64,000 nt of DNA from NCBI RefSeq assembly GCF_030159595.1, contig NZ_BSKJ01000003.1, forward strand, positions 186,001 to 250,000, read 5' to 3'. Shown in pieces: positions 33,687-42,621 of this stretch (positions are counted from its first letter, which is position 1; each line of letters begins with the position of its first letter). The notes beneath the pieces are model-generated. The model was not told where the DNA came from. It saw nothing but the letters and a program-made list of their open reading frames with translations, and ran no database searches. This DNA is from Pseudomonas putida (GTDB lineage: Bacteria; Pseudomonadota; Gammaproteobacteria; Pseudomonadales; Pseudomonadaceae). A program made the position numbers and the translations under genes.

Positions 33687-35261
33687 ATGAGCGAGCTGTT
33701 TTCGCGCCGGGTGTTTCTCGGCAATAGCCTGGCTGTCGGTGGCGGCCTGCTGCTCGGCGGCGGGCTGCTCAGCGGCTGTGACAGTGGCACACCGGCAGTG
33801 GCCAGTGCGGCGCTGCCAGGTACGCCAGTGCGCGGTGGGCGCTTGCGGGTGGGCATTATCGACGGCGACCAGGCCGGCAACCTCGATGCGCACAAGCCGA
33901 TAGGCGGCGGCATCATTCGCGGCTGGGCACTTTACGCCAAGTTCTGGGAGTGGAATGCCGATGTCAGCACACGCCTGGCACTGGCCGAGTTCGCCGAGCC
34001 GAATGCCGATGCCAGCGCCTGGACTATCCGCCTCAAGCCGGGGCTGGAGTTCCACCACGGCAAAAGCATCACGGCCGACGACATGCTGTTTTCGATCCTG
34101 CGTCTGACCGACCCGCAACTGGCTTCGCCGTTCGCAGGGCTGGTCGGCGCAATCGACCGCCAGGCCTTGCGCAAGCTGGACGAGCGCACCCTCGAGATCC
34201 GTTTCAAGCAAGGGCAAAGCTTCTACCCGCTCGATGAAACGTTGATCAGCTTCGGCGGCATCGTGCCCACCGACTACCACCCGGTGACCAACCCGGTGGG
34301 CGCAGGGCCGTACCGGCTGAAAAGCTTCATCCCGGGCCAGCGCTCGCTTTACACCCGTTTTGAAAACTACTACAAGCCCAACCGCCCCTATGCGGACGAG
34401 CTGGAAATCATCGAGTTCAAGGACCAGGTCTCGCGGGCCGCGGCCCTGCGCGCCGGGCAGATCGACGTGGCCAGTGGCGTGCAGGCCGAGCACAGTGCGT
34501 TGCTCAAGGCCGATCCACGGCTGCGTCTGTATGCCTCGCCCACCACCTCGTTCACCGGCTTCAACCTGAACCTGGCCAAGGCACCGTTCCAGGATGTGCG
34601 CGTGCGCCAGGCGTTCCGCCTGCTGGCTGACCGGCAGGAACTGGTGGCGCGTGGGCTCAATGGCTTTGGCCGGGTGGCCAACGACCTGTATTCGCCCCAC
34701 GACCCCACTTACAACCACGCCATTGCCCAGCGTCCGTACGACCTGGAGCAGGCCCGTTCGCTGCTGCGCCAGGCGGGGCAGGACGACTTACGCGTCGAAC
34801 TGACCACCACGCCTGGGGCCGGCGTCAACGCCGCGCTGGTGTTTGCCCAGCAGGCGCTGAAGGCCGGTGTGCAAGTGAAGGTCAATCAGGTGGACGGGTC
34901 CGTCTTCAATGGCCCGCAACGTGAGCAATGGCAACTGTCACCGGGCTCGACCCCAGCGCGCGGCTTTCTCGCCTCGGCACTGCACAACGATGCGCCGCAG
35001 GCCATCTACAACCGCAGCAACTTCCACGATCCGCGCTTCACCGAACTGTACCAGCAGGCGCTGGCCCAGCCCGACCTGGCGCAGCGCAAGGCCCTGGTGC
35101 ATGAGGCCCAGGCCATCCAGCACGAACGTGGCGGGCTGCTGATCTGGGGCTTCTCCGACGTGCTCGATGCCGCGTCGGCCAAGGTTGGCGGACTTACGCC
35201 GGAACAGACCACTTTCGCCTCCTGGCGCTTCGACGAACTTTGGTTGAATCCCAATGCCTGA
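33687..35261 (+). CDS. Family 5 ABC importer binding protein, Tat-exported lipoprotein
   Basis: A 524-residue extracytoplasmic binding protein of the dipeptide/oligopeptide/nickel class (SBP_bac_5). The N-terminus combines a twin-arginine motif (FSRRVFLGN, residues 5-13) with a lipobox LSGC ending at Cys31, followed by Asp32, which in enterobacteria retains lipoproteins in the inner membrane. Typical fold segments are WTIRLKPGLEFHHGKSITADDMLFS, GAGPYRLKSF and YDLEQARSLLRQAG. AAGGAG lies before the ATG at 33687, ten bases after the monooxygenase stop. The ligand is inferred to be an organosulfur compound or a conjugate, from the operon. Confidence 0.85.
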   Translation: MSELFSRRVFLGNSLAVGGGLLLGGGLLSGCDSGTPAVASAALPGTPVRGGRLRVGIIDGDQAGNLDAHKPIGGGIIRGWALYAKFWEWNADVSTRLALAEFAEPNADASAWTIRLKPGLEFHHGKSITADDMLFSILRLTDPQLASPFAGLVGAIDRQALRKLDERTLEIRFKQGQSFYPLDETLISFGGIVPTDYHPVTNPVGAGPYRLKSFIPGQRSLYTRFENYYKPNRPYADELEIIEFKDQVSRAAALRAGQIDVASGVQAEHSALLKADPRLRLYASPTTSFTGFNLNLAKAPFQDVRVRQAFRLLADRQELVARGLNGFGRVANDLYSPHDPTYNHAIAQRPYDLEQARSLLRQAGQDDLRVELTTTPGAGVNAALVFAQQALKAGVQVKVNQVDGSVFNGPQREQWQLSPGSTPARGFLASALHNDAPQAIYNRSNFHDPRFTELYQQALAQPDLAQRKALVHEAQAIQHERGGLLIWGFSDVLDAASAKVGGLTPEQTTFASWRFDELWLNPNA

Positions 35262-36330
35262 TACCCGACACACGCCCCGCACGCCGGCCTGGCTTGCCTG
35301 GTTCATCGGCCGCCTCGGTTACGGGCTGCTGACCGCCTGGGTGATCAGCCTGGTGGTGTTCATCGCCACCCAGGCGCTGCCCTCGGACCCTGCACGGGTG
35401 ATTCTTGGCCCGGATGCGCCGCTGGAAAGCATCCTCACCCTGCAACGGCAACTGGGCCTCGACCAGCCGATCCTGGTGCAGTACCTACGCTGGCTGGGCG
35501 CTGCGCTACGCGGGGACCTGGGGATATCGCTGGATTCCCAGGTCCCGGTGGCGCAGCTGTTGTTCGGCCGCCTGGGCCACACCCTGGCTTTGCTGGCCGG
35601 GGTGCTCGCCCTGGTGGTGCCGTTGGCCCTGTTGCTGGGCGTGAGCCTGGCCCTGCGCCGCGACAGCCGGCTGGACCGCTGGAGCCTGTCGGCGTTGATC
35701 CTGCTCAAGGCCACACCGGGCTTTCTGCTGGCCATTGGCCTGGTGCTGTTGTTCTCCATGCCCGGCATGGGCTGGCTGCCAGCGGTGTCGATCCTCGACC
35801 CGCAGCTGCCGCTGTGGCGGCAGTGGCCGTCGCTGGTGCTACCTGTGCTGGCCCTGAGCCTGACGGCACTGCCGTACCTCACGCGCCTGGTGCGCGCCTC
35901 GATGATCGAGGCGCTGGAGTCCGAGTATGTGATTGCGGCTCGCCTGCGCGGTATCCCCGAGCGCCGCATCGTCTGGCGGCACACGTTGCCCAATGCCCTG
36001 ACCCCGGCCATTCAAGGTGTGGCGCTGACCCTGCGCACGCTGGTCGGTGGTGCGCTGCTGGCCGAGGTCATCTTCAGTTTCCCGGGCATTGGCACCGCGC
36101 TGAACGCGGCGATCCAGATGCGCGACCTGCCGATGGTCCAGGGGGTGGTTCTGGTCATCACCTTGGCGGTGGTGCTGATCAACCTGCTGGCCGACCTGCT
36201 GACGGTATTGCTTACCCCCAAGCTGCGCACTGCACGCCGGGTGCGGATGATCCGCCGTGTTCGGCGTGGTATCCGCCCGTGGTGGCGCCGCGCGCGCAGC
36301 ACCCCTGCCCAGGAGGCGACCCATGACTGA
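35254..36330 (+). CDS. ABC importer permease, DppB/OppB type
   Basis: A 358-residue inner-membrane permease of the peptide-importer class. Signature segments include the N-terminal ISLVVFIATQALPSDPAR, LGLDQPILVQYLRWLGAALRGDLG and the cytoplasmic EAA loop EYVIAARLRGIPERRIVWRHTLPNA. A basic, Arg-rich C-terminal tail of about 25 residues is longer than usual. The start overlaps the binding-protein stop by eight bases. Confidence 0.88.
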   Translation: MPDTRHTPRTPAWLAWFIGRLGYGLLTAWVISLVVFIATQALPSDPARVILGPDAPLESILTLQRQLGLDQPILVQYLRWLGAALRGDLGISLDSQVPVAQLLFGRLGHTLALLAGVLALVVPLALLLGVSLALRRDSRLDRWSLSALILLKATPGFLLAIGLVLLFSMPGMGWLPAVSILDPQLPLWRQWPSLVLPVLALSLTALPYLTRLVRASMIEALESEYVIAARLRGIPERRIVWRHTLPNALTPAIQGVALTLRTLVGGALLAEVIFSFPGIGTALNAAIQMRDLPMVQGVVLVITLAVVLINLLADLLTVLLTPKLRTARRVRMIRRVRRGIRPWWRRARSTPAQEATHD

Positions 36331-37150
36331 ATTCCGCTGGCTGGCCGACGCGCAGGTGCGGCGTGGCGCTGTGATTACTGTGTTGGTGGTGCTGCTGGCA
36401 GCACTCGGCCCTTGGTTGGCGCCGTATGCCCCCACGGCGATGGTTGGGCCGGTGTACGGCCCGCCGGCTGGCGGGGCACCGCTGGGGCATGACTTTCTGG
36501 GCCATGACCTGTTGTCGCGGTTGCTCAGCGGCGGCCTTTCGGTGCTGTGGATGTCGGTGGCGGCGGCCACCCTCGCGTTACTGGTCGGCGGCAGCCTGGG
36601 CCTGTTGGCCGGGTTCTCGCGCAGGCGCCTGGACCAGGCAATCAGCTGGGCGGCCGACGTGTCGCTGGCGTTTCCGGACCTGATTCTGGTGCTGCTGATC
36701 GTGTCCATGCTCGGCCGGGCGCCGTGGCTGATCGTGCTGACCGTGGCCATCGCCTTCACGCCCGGCGTCATCCGCCTGGCCCGTGGCAGCGCGGTGGCGG
36801 TGGCGGGGCAGGAGTTCGTCGAGGCGGCGCAGATGATGGGATACCCGCGTTGGCGCATCCTGTTTCAGGAAATCCTGCCAAACATTCTCACGCCGATGCT
36901 GGTGCACTTCGGCAACATGCTGACCTGGGCGGTGGGCATGCTCTCGGGCCTGAGTTTCCTGGGCTATGGGGTGGCACCACCCGCTGCCGACTGGGGGCTG
37001 ATGATCAACGAAAACCAGGCCGGCCTGCTGGTGCAGCCATGGGCCGTACTGGCACCTGCATTGCTCATCGGGGTGTTTGCCTATGGCACCAACATCCTGG
37101 CCGAAGGTATTGGCCGGGCCAGTGCACGGATTGGGGAGAAGCAGCCATGA
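36323..37150 (+). CDS. ABC importer permease, DppC/OppC type
   Basis: A 275-residue partner permease with the family's PPAGGAPLGHDFLGHDLLSRLLSG segment near residue 50 and the EAA loop EFVEAAQMMGYPRWRILFQEILPN. The ATG at 36323 overlaps the DppB-like stop by eight bases, has AGGAG before it, and ends four bases into the ATPase gene, so all importer subunits are translationally linked. Confidence 0.88.
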   Translation: MTEFRWLADAQVRRGAVITVLVVLLAALGPWLAPYAPTAMVGPVYGPPAGGAPLGHDFLGHDLLSRLLSGGLSVLWMSVAAATLALLVGGSLGLLAGFSRRRLDQAISWAADVSLAFPDLILVLLIVSMLGRAPWLIVLTVAIAFTPGVIRLARGSAVAVAGQEFVEAAQMMGYPRWRILFQEILPNILTPMLVHFGNMLTWAVGMLSGLSFLGYGVAPPAADWGLMINENQAGLLVQPWAVLAPALLIGVFAYGTNILAEGIGRASARIGEKQP

Positions 37151-38925
37151 ACGCGCCGTTGAACGTTGCGAGTGAAGTGTTGCGGGTCAGTGACCTGCGG
37201 GTAGAGCTGGCCGGGCAGGTCGATGTGCTGGCCGAGGTTTCCTTCAGCCTGGCGGCTGGGGAAATCGTTGGCCTGGTTGGCGAGTCCGGCTCGGGCAAGA
37301 CCACGTTGGCCACGGCCTTGCTGCGCCATGCCCGGCAGGGCGCACGCATTGTGGGTGGGCATGTGACGGTGGCCGGGCAATCGTTGCTCGAACTTGAAGG
37401 CGAGGCGTTGCGCCTGGCCCGGGGCGGGCTGGTCGGTTATGTGGCCCAGGACCCGGCCACGGCGCTGAACCCGGCGCTGCGCATCGGTGCCTTGCTGGGT
37501 GAAACCCTGCTGGCGCATCAGCCTGCACTGCCGCGTGATGCCGTGCGCCAGCGTGTCGGCGAAACGTTGCTGAATGTGGGCCTGCCCGATGAAGACGCCT
37601 TCCTGCGGCGTTTCCCGCACCAACTGTCTGGCGGGCAGCAACAGCGGGTCATGCTGGCCCTCGCGTTCGTCTTGAAACCGAAGCTGATCGTGCTTGACGA
37701 GCCCACCACCGCACTGGACGTCACCACACAGGCCCATGTGCTGCAAACCCTCAAGCGACTGTGCCGTGGCCAGGGCGTTGCGGCGCTGTATGTGACCCAT
37801 GACCTGGCGGTGGTGCGTGGCCTGGTCGACCGGGTGATGGTGATGTACGCCGGGCGGCTGGTGGAAGTCGCCGGGCGTGAGGCGCTGTTCCGCGCCCCCG
37901 CGCACCCGTACACCCGCGCCTTGCTCGCAGCCATTCCCGACATTGCCCGGCGCCAGCCGTTGCAGGCGATTGCCGGGCATGCACCGGCACCGGGGCAGCG
38001 CCCGGATGGCTGTGCGTTTGCGCCGCGCTGCGCCCGGCGTCGTGCTGAGTGTTCAGTGATTGAACCGTCGCTACTGGCGCATACGGACAGCCATCAGGTC
38101 GCGTGCCTGGTACCCGAGCAGGAAAACAAGGCCTTGGGCGAGGTACCGGTCGAAGCACTGGCAGCACCCGGTGATGTGTTGCTTGAGGTGCAGGGCCTGG
38201 ACGTTGCCTATGATCGCCAGGTGCTGTTCGATGTGTCGCTGCAGGTACGGCAAGGTGAATGCCTAGCATTGGTCGGTGAGTCCGGTTCGGGCAAGACCAG
38301 CCTGGCCCGCGCCATTGCCGGGTTGGGCGAGAACGTGCAGGGGCAATTGCGCTATGCCGGGCAACCGCTGGCCTTTGCCGCCCGCCAGCGTGATGCGCGT
38401 TTGCGCCACCAGATTCAGTATGTATTCCAGAACCCTTACCGGGCATTGAACCCACGGCAGACGGTCGGGCAAACCTTGAGCGCGCCATTGACGCACTTTT
38501 TTGGCGTGCGCGGTGCCGAGGCCCGGCAGCGGGTCGAGGCGGTGCTGGCGCGGGTGTCGTTGCCAGCCCGTGTGGCGGACCTTTACCCGCAGGGGCTTTC
38601 CGGCGGCGAGCGTCAGCGCGTGGCCATTGCCCGAGCGTTGATCTGCGAGCCGAAGTTGCTGGTGTGTGACGAGGTTACCTCGGCGCTGGATGTGTCGGTG
38701 CAGGCCTCGATCCTGGCCCTGCTGCGGCGCTTGCAGGGCGAGGGGCTGACGTTGCTGTTCGTGACCCATGACCTAGGGGTGGTGCGGGCGATTGCCGACC
38801 GGGTGCTGGTGCTGCGTCAGGGGCGGGTGGTAGAGCAGGGGGGGACCGGGCAGGTGTTGGATCGACCGGCTGATGCCTATACCCAGAACTTGGTGGCGCA
38901 TTCGCCGAGCCTTGCCGGGTTGTGA
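37147..38925 (+). CDS. Fused double ATPase of peptide-type ABC importer (DppD-DppF fusion)
   Basis: A 592-residue protein carrying both ATPases in one chain. Domain 1 (about residues 10-270): Walker A GESGSGKTT, signature LSGGQQQRV, Walker B LIVLDEPTTALD. A Cys-containing oligopeptide-importer C-terminal motif follows (GCAFAPRCARRRAEC, typical iron-sulfur/oligo_HPY region). Domain 2 (about 340-585): Walker A GESGSGKTS, LSGGERQRV, LLVCDEVTSALD. In the usual systems these are two genes. The ATG at 37147 overlaps the permease stop by four bases. Confidence 0.9.
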   Translation: MNAPLNVASEVLRVSDLRVELAGQVDVLAEVSFSLAAGEIVGLVGESGSGKTTLATALLRHARQGARIVGGHVTVAGQSLLELEGEALRLARGGLVGYVAQDPATALNPALRIGALLGETLLAHQPALPRDAVRQRVGETLLNVGLPDEDAFLRRFPHQLSGGQQQRVMLALAFVLKPKLIVLDEPTTALDVTTQAHVLQTLKRLCRGQGVAALYVTHDLAVVRGLVDRVMVMYAGRLVEVAGREALFRAPAHPYTRALLAAIPDIARRQPLQAIAGHAPAPGQRPDGCAFAPRCARRRAECSVIEPSLLAHTDSHQVACLVPEQENKALGEVPVEALAAPGDVLLEVQGLDVAYDRQVLFDVSLQVRQGECLALVGESGSGKTSLARAIAGLGENVQGQLRYAGQPLAFAARQRDARLRHQIQYVFQNPYRALNPRQTVGQTLSAPLTHFFGVRGAEARQRVEAVLARVSLPARVADLYPQGLSGGERQRVAIARALICEPKLLVCDEVTSALDVSVQASILALLRRLQGEGLTLLFVTHDLGVVRAIADRVLVLRQGRVVEQGGTGQVLDRPADAYTQNLVAHSPSLAGL

Positions 38926-38994
38926 TCTCTTTTGAGTGCTGGCGGATAGCGGGAGGTTGGAGCAGGTCATGTGGGCGCGACCTTGTGTCGCGAA

Positions 38995-39013
38995 GGGGCT
39001 GCAAAGCAGCCCC
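38995..39013. terminator. Hairpin ending the importer operon and the convergent MFS gene
   Basis: GGGGCTGC and GCAGCCCC pair around AAA between two convergent genes, just after a short GCGACCTTGTGTCGC hairpin. Confidence 0.6.
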
Positions 39014-39024
39014 CCTGCAATCTA

Positions 39025-40398
39025 TCAGTGGCTCACTGCCTGAACGCTGCTTTTACGGCTAGCCTCATACGCTGCTTTTTCCATCGGCTTGGCGTCTGGG
39101 TTGCCCAGGTCTTCCATCGCCAGGCGATGGGTTTCCGGAGCAATGTAGGCCGCCAGGGCGCACACGCAGGTGATGAAGAACGCGAGACTACCCACCACCA
39201 GCGGGATGTTGTCCGAGCCAGGCGGTGCAACCAGGGCGAACAGCGCCGGCAGCATGGCGGTCAGCATGGTGCCGATGTTCTGCGCGATGGCCATCGCCGA
39301 AACACGGTAGCGGGTGTGGAACAGCTCCGGGTAGAAGCTTGGGAACACGGCGTTATAGCCTTGGTAAACCATGCCCCACATGACGATCGATGCGGCGAAC
39401 GCCATGGGCACGTTCTGGATGCTGATCGCATACAGGTAGACGAAGGCCAGCAGGCCCGAGCCCAGGCAACCGGCGATCATGGTCGGGCGACGGCCGATCT
39501 TGTCCGACAGGTTACCCACGAACGGGATCACCAGCACCGCGACGATGTTGCCGACCACCGGGATCCACAGGTACACGCTCTTGTCGAAGCCGATGCCATA
39601 GGCGGGCTGCACCGCATAGGCTGCACCGAAGATGGTGGCCACCACCGGGATCACGTTCATCAGGGCCATGAACATCACCAGCACCATGTGTTTCCAGCTG
39701 TGGCGGAACGCTTCGCTGATCGGCGACTTGGCCACTTTGTCCTGCTTCTCTTCCTTCACGAAGGCCGGGGTTTCGTGCACTTCCTTACGGATGATGAAGC
39801 CGGCAATCAGCACGATGGCGCTCATCAGGAACGGAATGCGCCAGCCCCAATCGGTGAAGGCTTCGCTAGGCATGAAGTAAGCCAGTGGCAGGAACACCGC
39901 CGCTGCCAGTACCTGGCCGGCCTGCACGCCTTGCAGGGTAAAGCTGGCGTAATAGCCTCTTCGACCGAACGGCGCGTGCTCCATGATCATGGAACTGGCA
40001 CCGGAAATTTCCCCGGCCACGGCAAAGCCCTGGATCAGGCGCAACACCACCAGCAAGGCTGGGGCGAGGTAACCGATGTCGTGGTAGGTGGGCAGCAGGC
40101 CGACGGCCATGGTCGACAGGCCCATCAGGAACATGCACAGCAGCAGCACGTTCTTGCGACCGCGGGTGTCACCCCAGTGGCCCAGTACGAAGGCGCCGAC
40201 CGGGCGCGCCAGGTAGCCCACGCCGTAGGTAGCCAGCGAGGCAATGATGGCCATTTTCGGGTCGGTATTGGGGAAGAAGATCTGCGGGAAAATCAGCGCA
40301 GCGGCCTGGGCGTAGATGAAGAAGTCGTAGTACTCGAGTGCCGAGCCTATCCATCCACTGGCGGTCGCTTTTTTGGCTTGTGAGCTGGAGTGAGCCAT
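39025..40398 (-). CDS. MHS-family MFS symporter, probable shikimate/quinate-type uptake
   Basis: A 457-residue major-facilitator protein with 12 helices, of the metabolite:H+ symporter family (relatives ShiA, ProP, KgtP). Family landmarks: GWIGSALEYYDFFIYAQAA in helix 1, ARPVGAFVLGHWGDTRGRKNVL as loop 2-3, RLIQGFAVAGEISGASSMIMEHAP and the later SDKIGRRPTMIAG. It is divergent from quiC, so uptake of shikimate, dehydroshikimate or quinate is the obvious role. A PcaR-like operator lies between the two genes. The related locus of P. putida KT2440, as I recall it, has the same pair. Confidence 0.8.
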   Translation of the reverse strand: MAHSSSQAKKATASGWIGSALEYYDFFIYAQAAALIFPQIFFPNTDPKMAIIASLATYGVGYLARPVGAFVLGHWGDTRGRKNVLLLCMFLMGLSTMAVGLLPTYHDIGYLAPALLVVLRLIQGFAVAGEISGASSMIMEHAPFGRRGYYASFTLQGVQAGQVLAAAVFLPLAYFMPSEAFTDWGWRIPFLMSAIVLIAGFIIRKEVHETPAFVKEEKQDKVAKSPISEAFRHSWKHMVLVMFMALMNVIPVVATIFGAAYAVQPAYGIGFDKSVYLWIPVVGNIVAVLVIPFVGNLSDKIGRRPTMIAGCLGSGLLAFVYLYAISIQNVPMAFAASIVMWGMVYQGYNAVFPSFYPELFHTRYRVSAMAIAQNIGTMLTAMLPALFALVAPPGSDNIPLVVGSLAFFITCVCALAAYIAPETHRLAMEDLGNPDAKPMEKAAYEASRKSSVQAVSH

Positions 40399-40537
40399 CG
40401 TTGTCTCCGTTGTTATTGTTGTTTGCGCAGGTTCCGCCGTTGGTTCGCCAAGGCAGGAGGCGGTGGTCGGTGTGCCTGCGTCTGTGGTTCATGTTGACCA
40501 CGGGCCAGCGGTCTAGCAATTCGTTAAAACGGGTTTT

Positions 40538-40552
40538 GTGCGATAATCGAAC
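40538..40552. promoter_or_regulatory. PcaR/PobR-like IclR operator
   Basis: GTGCGATAATCGAAC, whose complement is GTTCGATTATCGCAC, differs at one central base from the 15-base PcaR site GTTCGATAATCGCAC known from P. putida pca genes. It contains a GATAAT that may be the -10 of the quiC promoter, the position where PcaR acts. Confidence 0.6.
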
Positions 40553-40685
40553 GCAAAACTAACCATTCCGTACAAAGAGATTGAAGCGACGACTTTACCT
40601 GCGAATAATTGATCGTGCCATAAACTGTGACAGGGGTTTTTACCTGACTGGCACCGTCATTTTCTAACAACAAGGAACTCCCGCC

Positions 40686-42593
40686 ATGCAGCGTTCGATC
40701 GCTACCGTGTCCTTGAGCGGCACCCTGCCGGAAAAGCTCGAAGCCATCGCCGCCGCCGGTTTTGACGGCGTCGAGATCTTCGAAAACGACCTGCTCTATT
40801 ACGCCGGTAGCCCGCGTCAGGTGCGCCAGATGTGCGCTGACCTGGGTATTGCCATCACCTTGTTCCAGCCGTTCCGCGATTTTGAAGGCTGCCGCCGCGA
40901 CCGCCTGCAGAAAAACCTCGACCGCGCCGAGCGCAAGTTCGACCTGATGCAAGAGCTGGGTACCGACCTGGTGCTGGTGTGCAGCAACGTCCAGGCCGAT
41001 GCCCTGGGTGATGAACAACTGCTGGTCGATGACCTGCGCCTATTGGCTGAGCATGCCGGCAAGCGTGGCCTGCGCATTGGCTACGAAGCCTTGGCCTGGG
41101 GCCGCCACGTCAACACCTACCAGCAAGTCTGGAACCTGGTGCGTCAGGCCGACCACCCGGCGCTCGGGGTGATCCTCGACAGCTTCCACACCTTGTCGCT
41201 CAAAGGCGACCCGAGTGCGATCCGCGATATTCCTGGCGACAAGATCTTTTTCGTGCAGATGGCTGACGCGCCAATCCTGGCCATGGACGTATTGGAGTGG
41301 AGCCGCCACTTCCGCTGCTTCCCGGGGCAGGGCGAAATGGACATGGCCGGTTTCCTGGCGCCGATCCTGGCCACCGGTTACCGTGGGCCGCTTTCCCTGG
41401 AAATCTTCAACGACGGCTTCCGCGCCGCGCCGCCCCGGCAGAATGCCGCCGACGGCCTGCGTTCGCTGTTGTATCTTGAGGAACACACGCGTCTGCGCCT
41501 GGAGCAGGAAGGGTCGCCGATCGAACCTGGCGTGTTGTTCACCCCGCCGGCGGCCAGTGCCTATGACGGTGTGGAATTCCTCGAATTCGCGGTCGACGAG
41601 GCCGTTGGCGCCCGCCTGGGTAGCTGGCTGAAGCGCCTGGGCTTTGCCGAAGCTGGCAAGCACCGCAGCAAGGACGTGCAGTTGCTGCGCCAGGGTGATA
41701 TCAACATTGTCCTGAATGCCGAACCTTACTCCTTCGGCCACAACTTCTTCGAGGCCCACGGCCCGTCGCTGTGCGCCACGGCGCTTCGGGTCAAGGACCA
41801 GCAGGCCGCGTTGAAGCGTGCCACTGCCTACCGTGGCCAGCCGTTCCGCGGCCTGGTTGGCCCCAACGAATGTGAAGTACCGGCAGTCCGTGCACCGGAC
41901 GGCAGCCTGCTGTACCTGGTGGAGCAGGGCACTGCCGGCCAGACGCTGTACGACACTGACTTCAGCCTGGACAAGAACGCCACCGCCACTGGCGGCCTGC
42001 GCCGTATCGACCACATGGCCCTGGCCCTGCCGGCCGAGTCGCTGGACAGCTGGGTACTGTTCTACAAGAGCCTGTTCGATTTCGCCGCCGATGACGAAGT
42101 GGTGCTGCCCGACCCGTATGGTCTGGTCAAGAGCCGCGCCCTGCGTAGCCAGTGCGGCACTTTGCGCCTGCCGCTGAACATTTCGGAAAACCGCAACACG
42201 GCTATCGCCCATGCGCTGTCCAGCTATCGCGGCTCCGGTGTGCATCACATCGCCTTCGACTGTGACGACATCTTCCGCGAAGTGGCGCGTGCCAAGCTGG
42301 CTGGGGTGCCGTTGCTGGAGATCCCGCTGAACTACTACGACGACCTGGCAGCACGCTTCGACTTTGATGATGAGTTTCTCAGCGAGCTGGCGTATTACAA
42401 CGTGCTGTACGACCGCGACGCCCAGGGCGGTGAACTCTTCCATGTGTACACCGAGCCGTTCGAGGAGCGCTTCTTCTTCGAGATCATCCAGCGCAAGGGT
42501 GGCTATGCCGGTTACGGCGCGGCCAACGTCGCGGTGCGTCTGGCCGCCATGGCCAAAGCGCGTAGCGGGGCGGCGCGTAAGCCGGTGCTCTGA
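40686..42593 (+). CDS. quiC: 3-dehydroshikimate dehydratase with C-terminal HPPD-like domain
   Basis: QuiC dehydrates 3-dehydroshikimate to protocatechuate, feeding shikimate and quinate into the beta-ketoadipate pathway. The 635-residue protein has an N-terminal sugar-isomerase-like TIM barrel (1-280) with the metal ligands of the P. putida enzyme in place: Glu134 (GYEALAW), Asp165 (ILDSFHT), Gln191 (FVQMAD) and Glu239 (SLEIFND). The C-terminal half (about 290-635) is a VOC fold like 4-hydroxyphenylpyruvate dioxygenase, with DHMALALP, HHIAFDCDD and FHVYTEPF giving His, His and Glu. AAGGAA precedes the ATG. Expression likely responds to a PcaR-type regulator. Confidence 0.93.
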   Translation: MQRSIATVSLSGTLPEKLEAIAAAGFDGVEIFENDLLYYAGSPRQVRQMCADLGIAITLFQPFRDFEGCRRDRLQKNLDRAERKFDLMQELGTDLVLVCSNVQADALGDEQLLVDDLRLLAEHAGKRGLRIGYEALAWGRHVNTYQQVWNLVRQADHPALGVILDSFHTLSLKGDPSAIRDIPGDKIFFVQMADAPILAMDVLEWSRHFRCFPGQGEMDMAGFLAPILATGYRGPLSLEIFNDGFRAAPPRQNAADGLRSLLYLEEHTRLRLEQEGSPIEPGVLFTPPAASAYDGVEFLEFAVDEAVGARLGSWLKRLGFAEAGKHRSKDVQLLRQGDINIVLNAEPYSFGHNFFEAHGPSLCATALRVKDQQAALKRATAYRGQPFRGLVGPNECEVPAVRAPDGSLLYLVEQGTAGQTLYDTDFSLDKNATATGGLRRIDHMALALPAESLDSWVLFYKSLFDFAADDEVVLPDPYGLVKSRALRSQCGTLRLPLNISENRNTAIAHALSSYRGSGVHHIAFDCDDIFREVARAKLAGVPLLEIPLNYYDDLAARFDFDDEFLSELAYYNVLYDRDAQGGELFHVYTEPFEERFFFEIIQRKGGYAGYGAANVAVRLAAMAKARSGAARKPVL

Positions 42594-42621
42594 AGTTTAA
42601 GCTGTGGGGGGCTTGAGCGTC

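Noticed and set aside
31292..33916. An 874-codon minus-strand open frame
   Set aside because: It is antisense to three well-supported genes of the sulfur operon and has no recognisable domain.
36547..37146. N-terminal extension of the fused importer ATPase
   Set aside because: These codons are the +1 shadow of the DppC-like permease; the ATPase proper starts at 37147.
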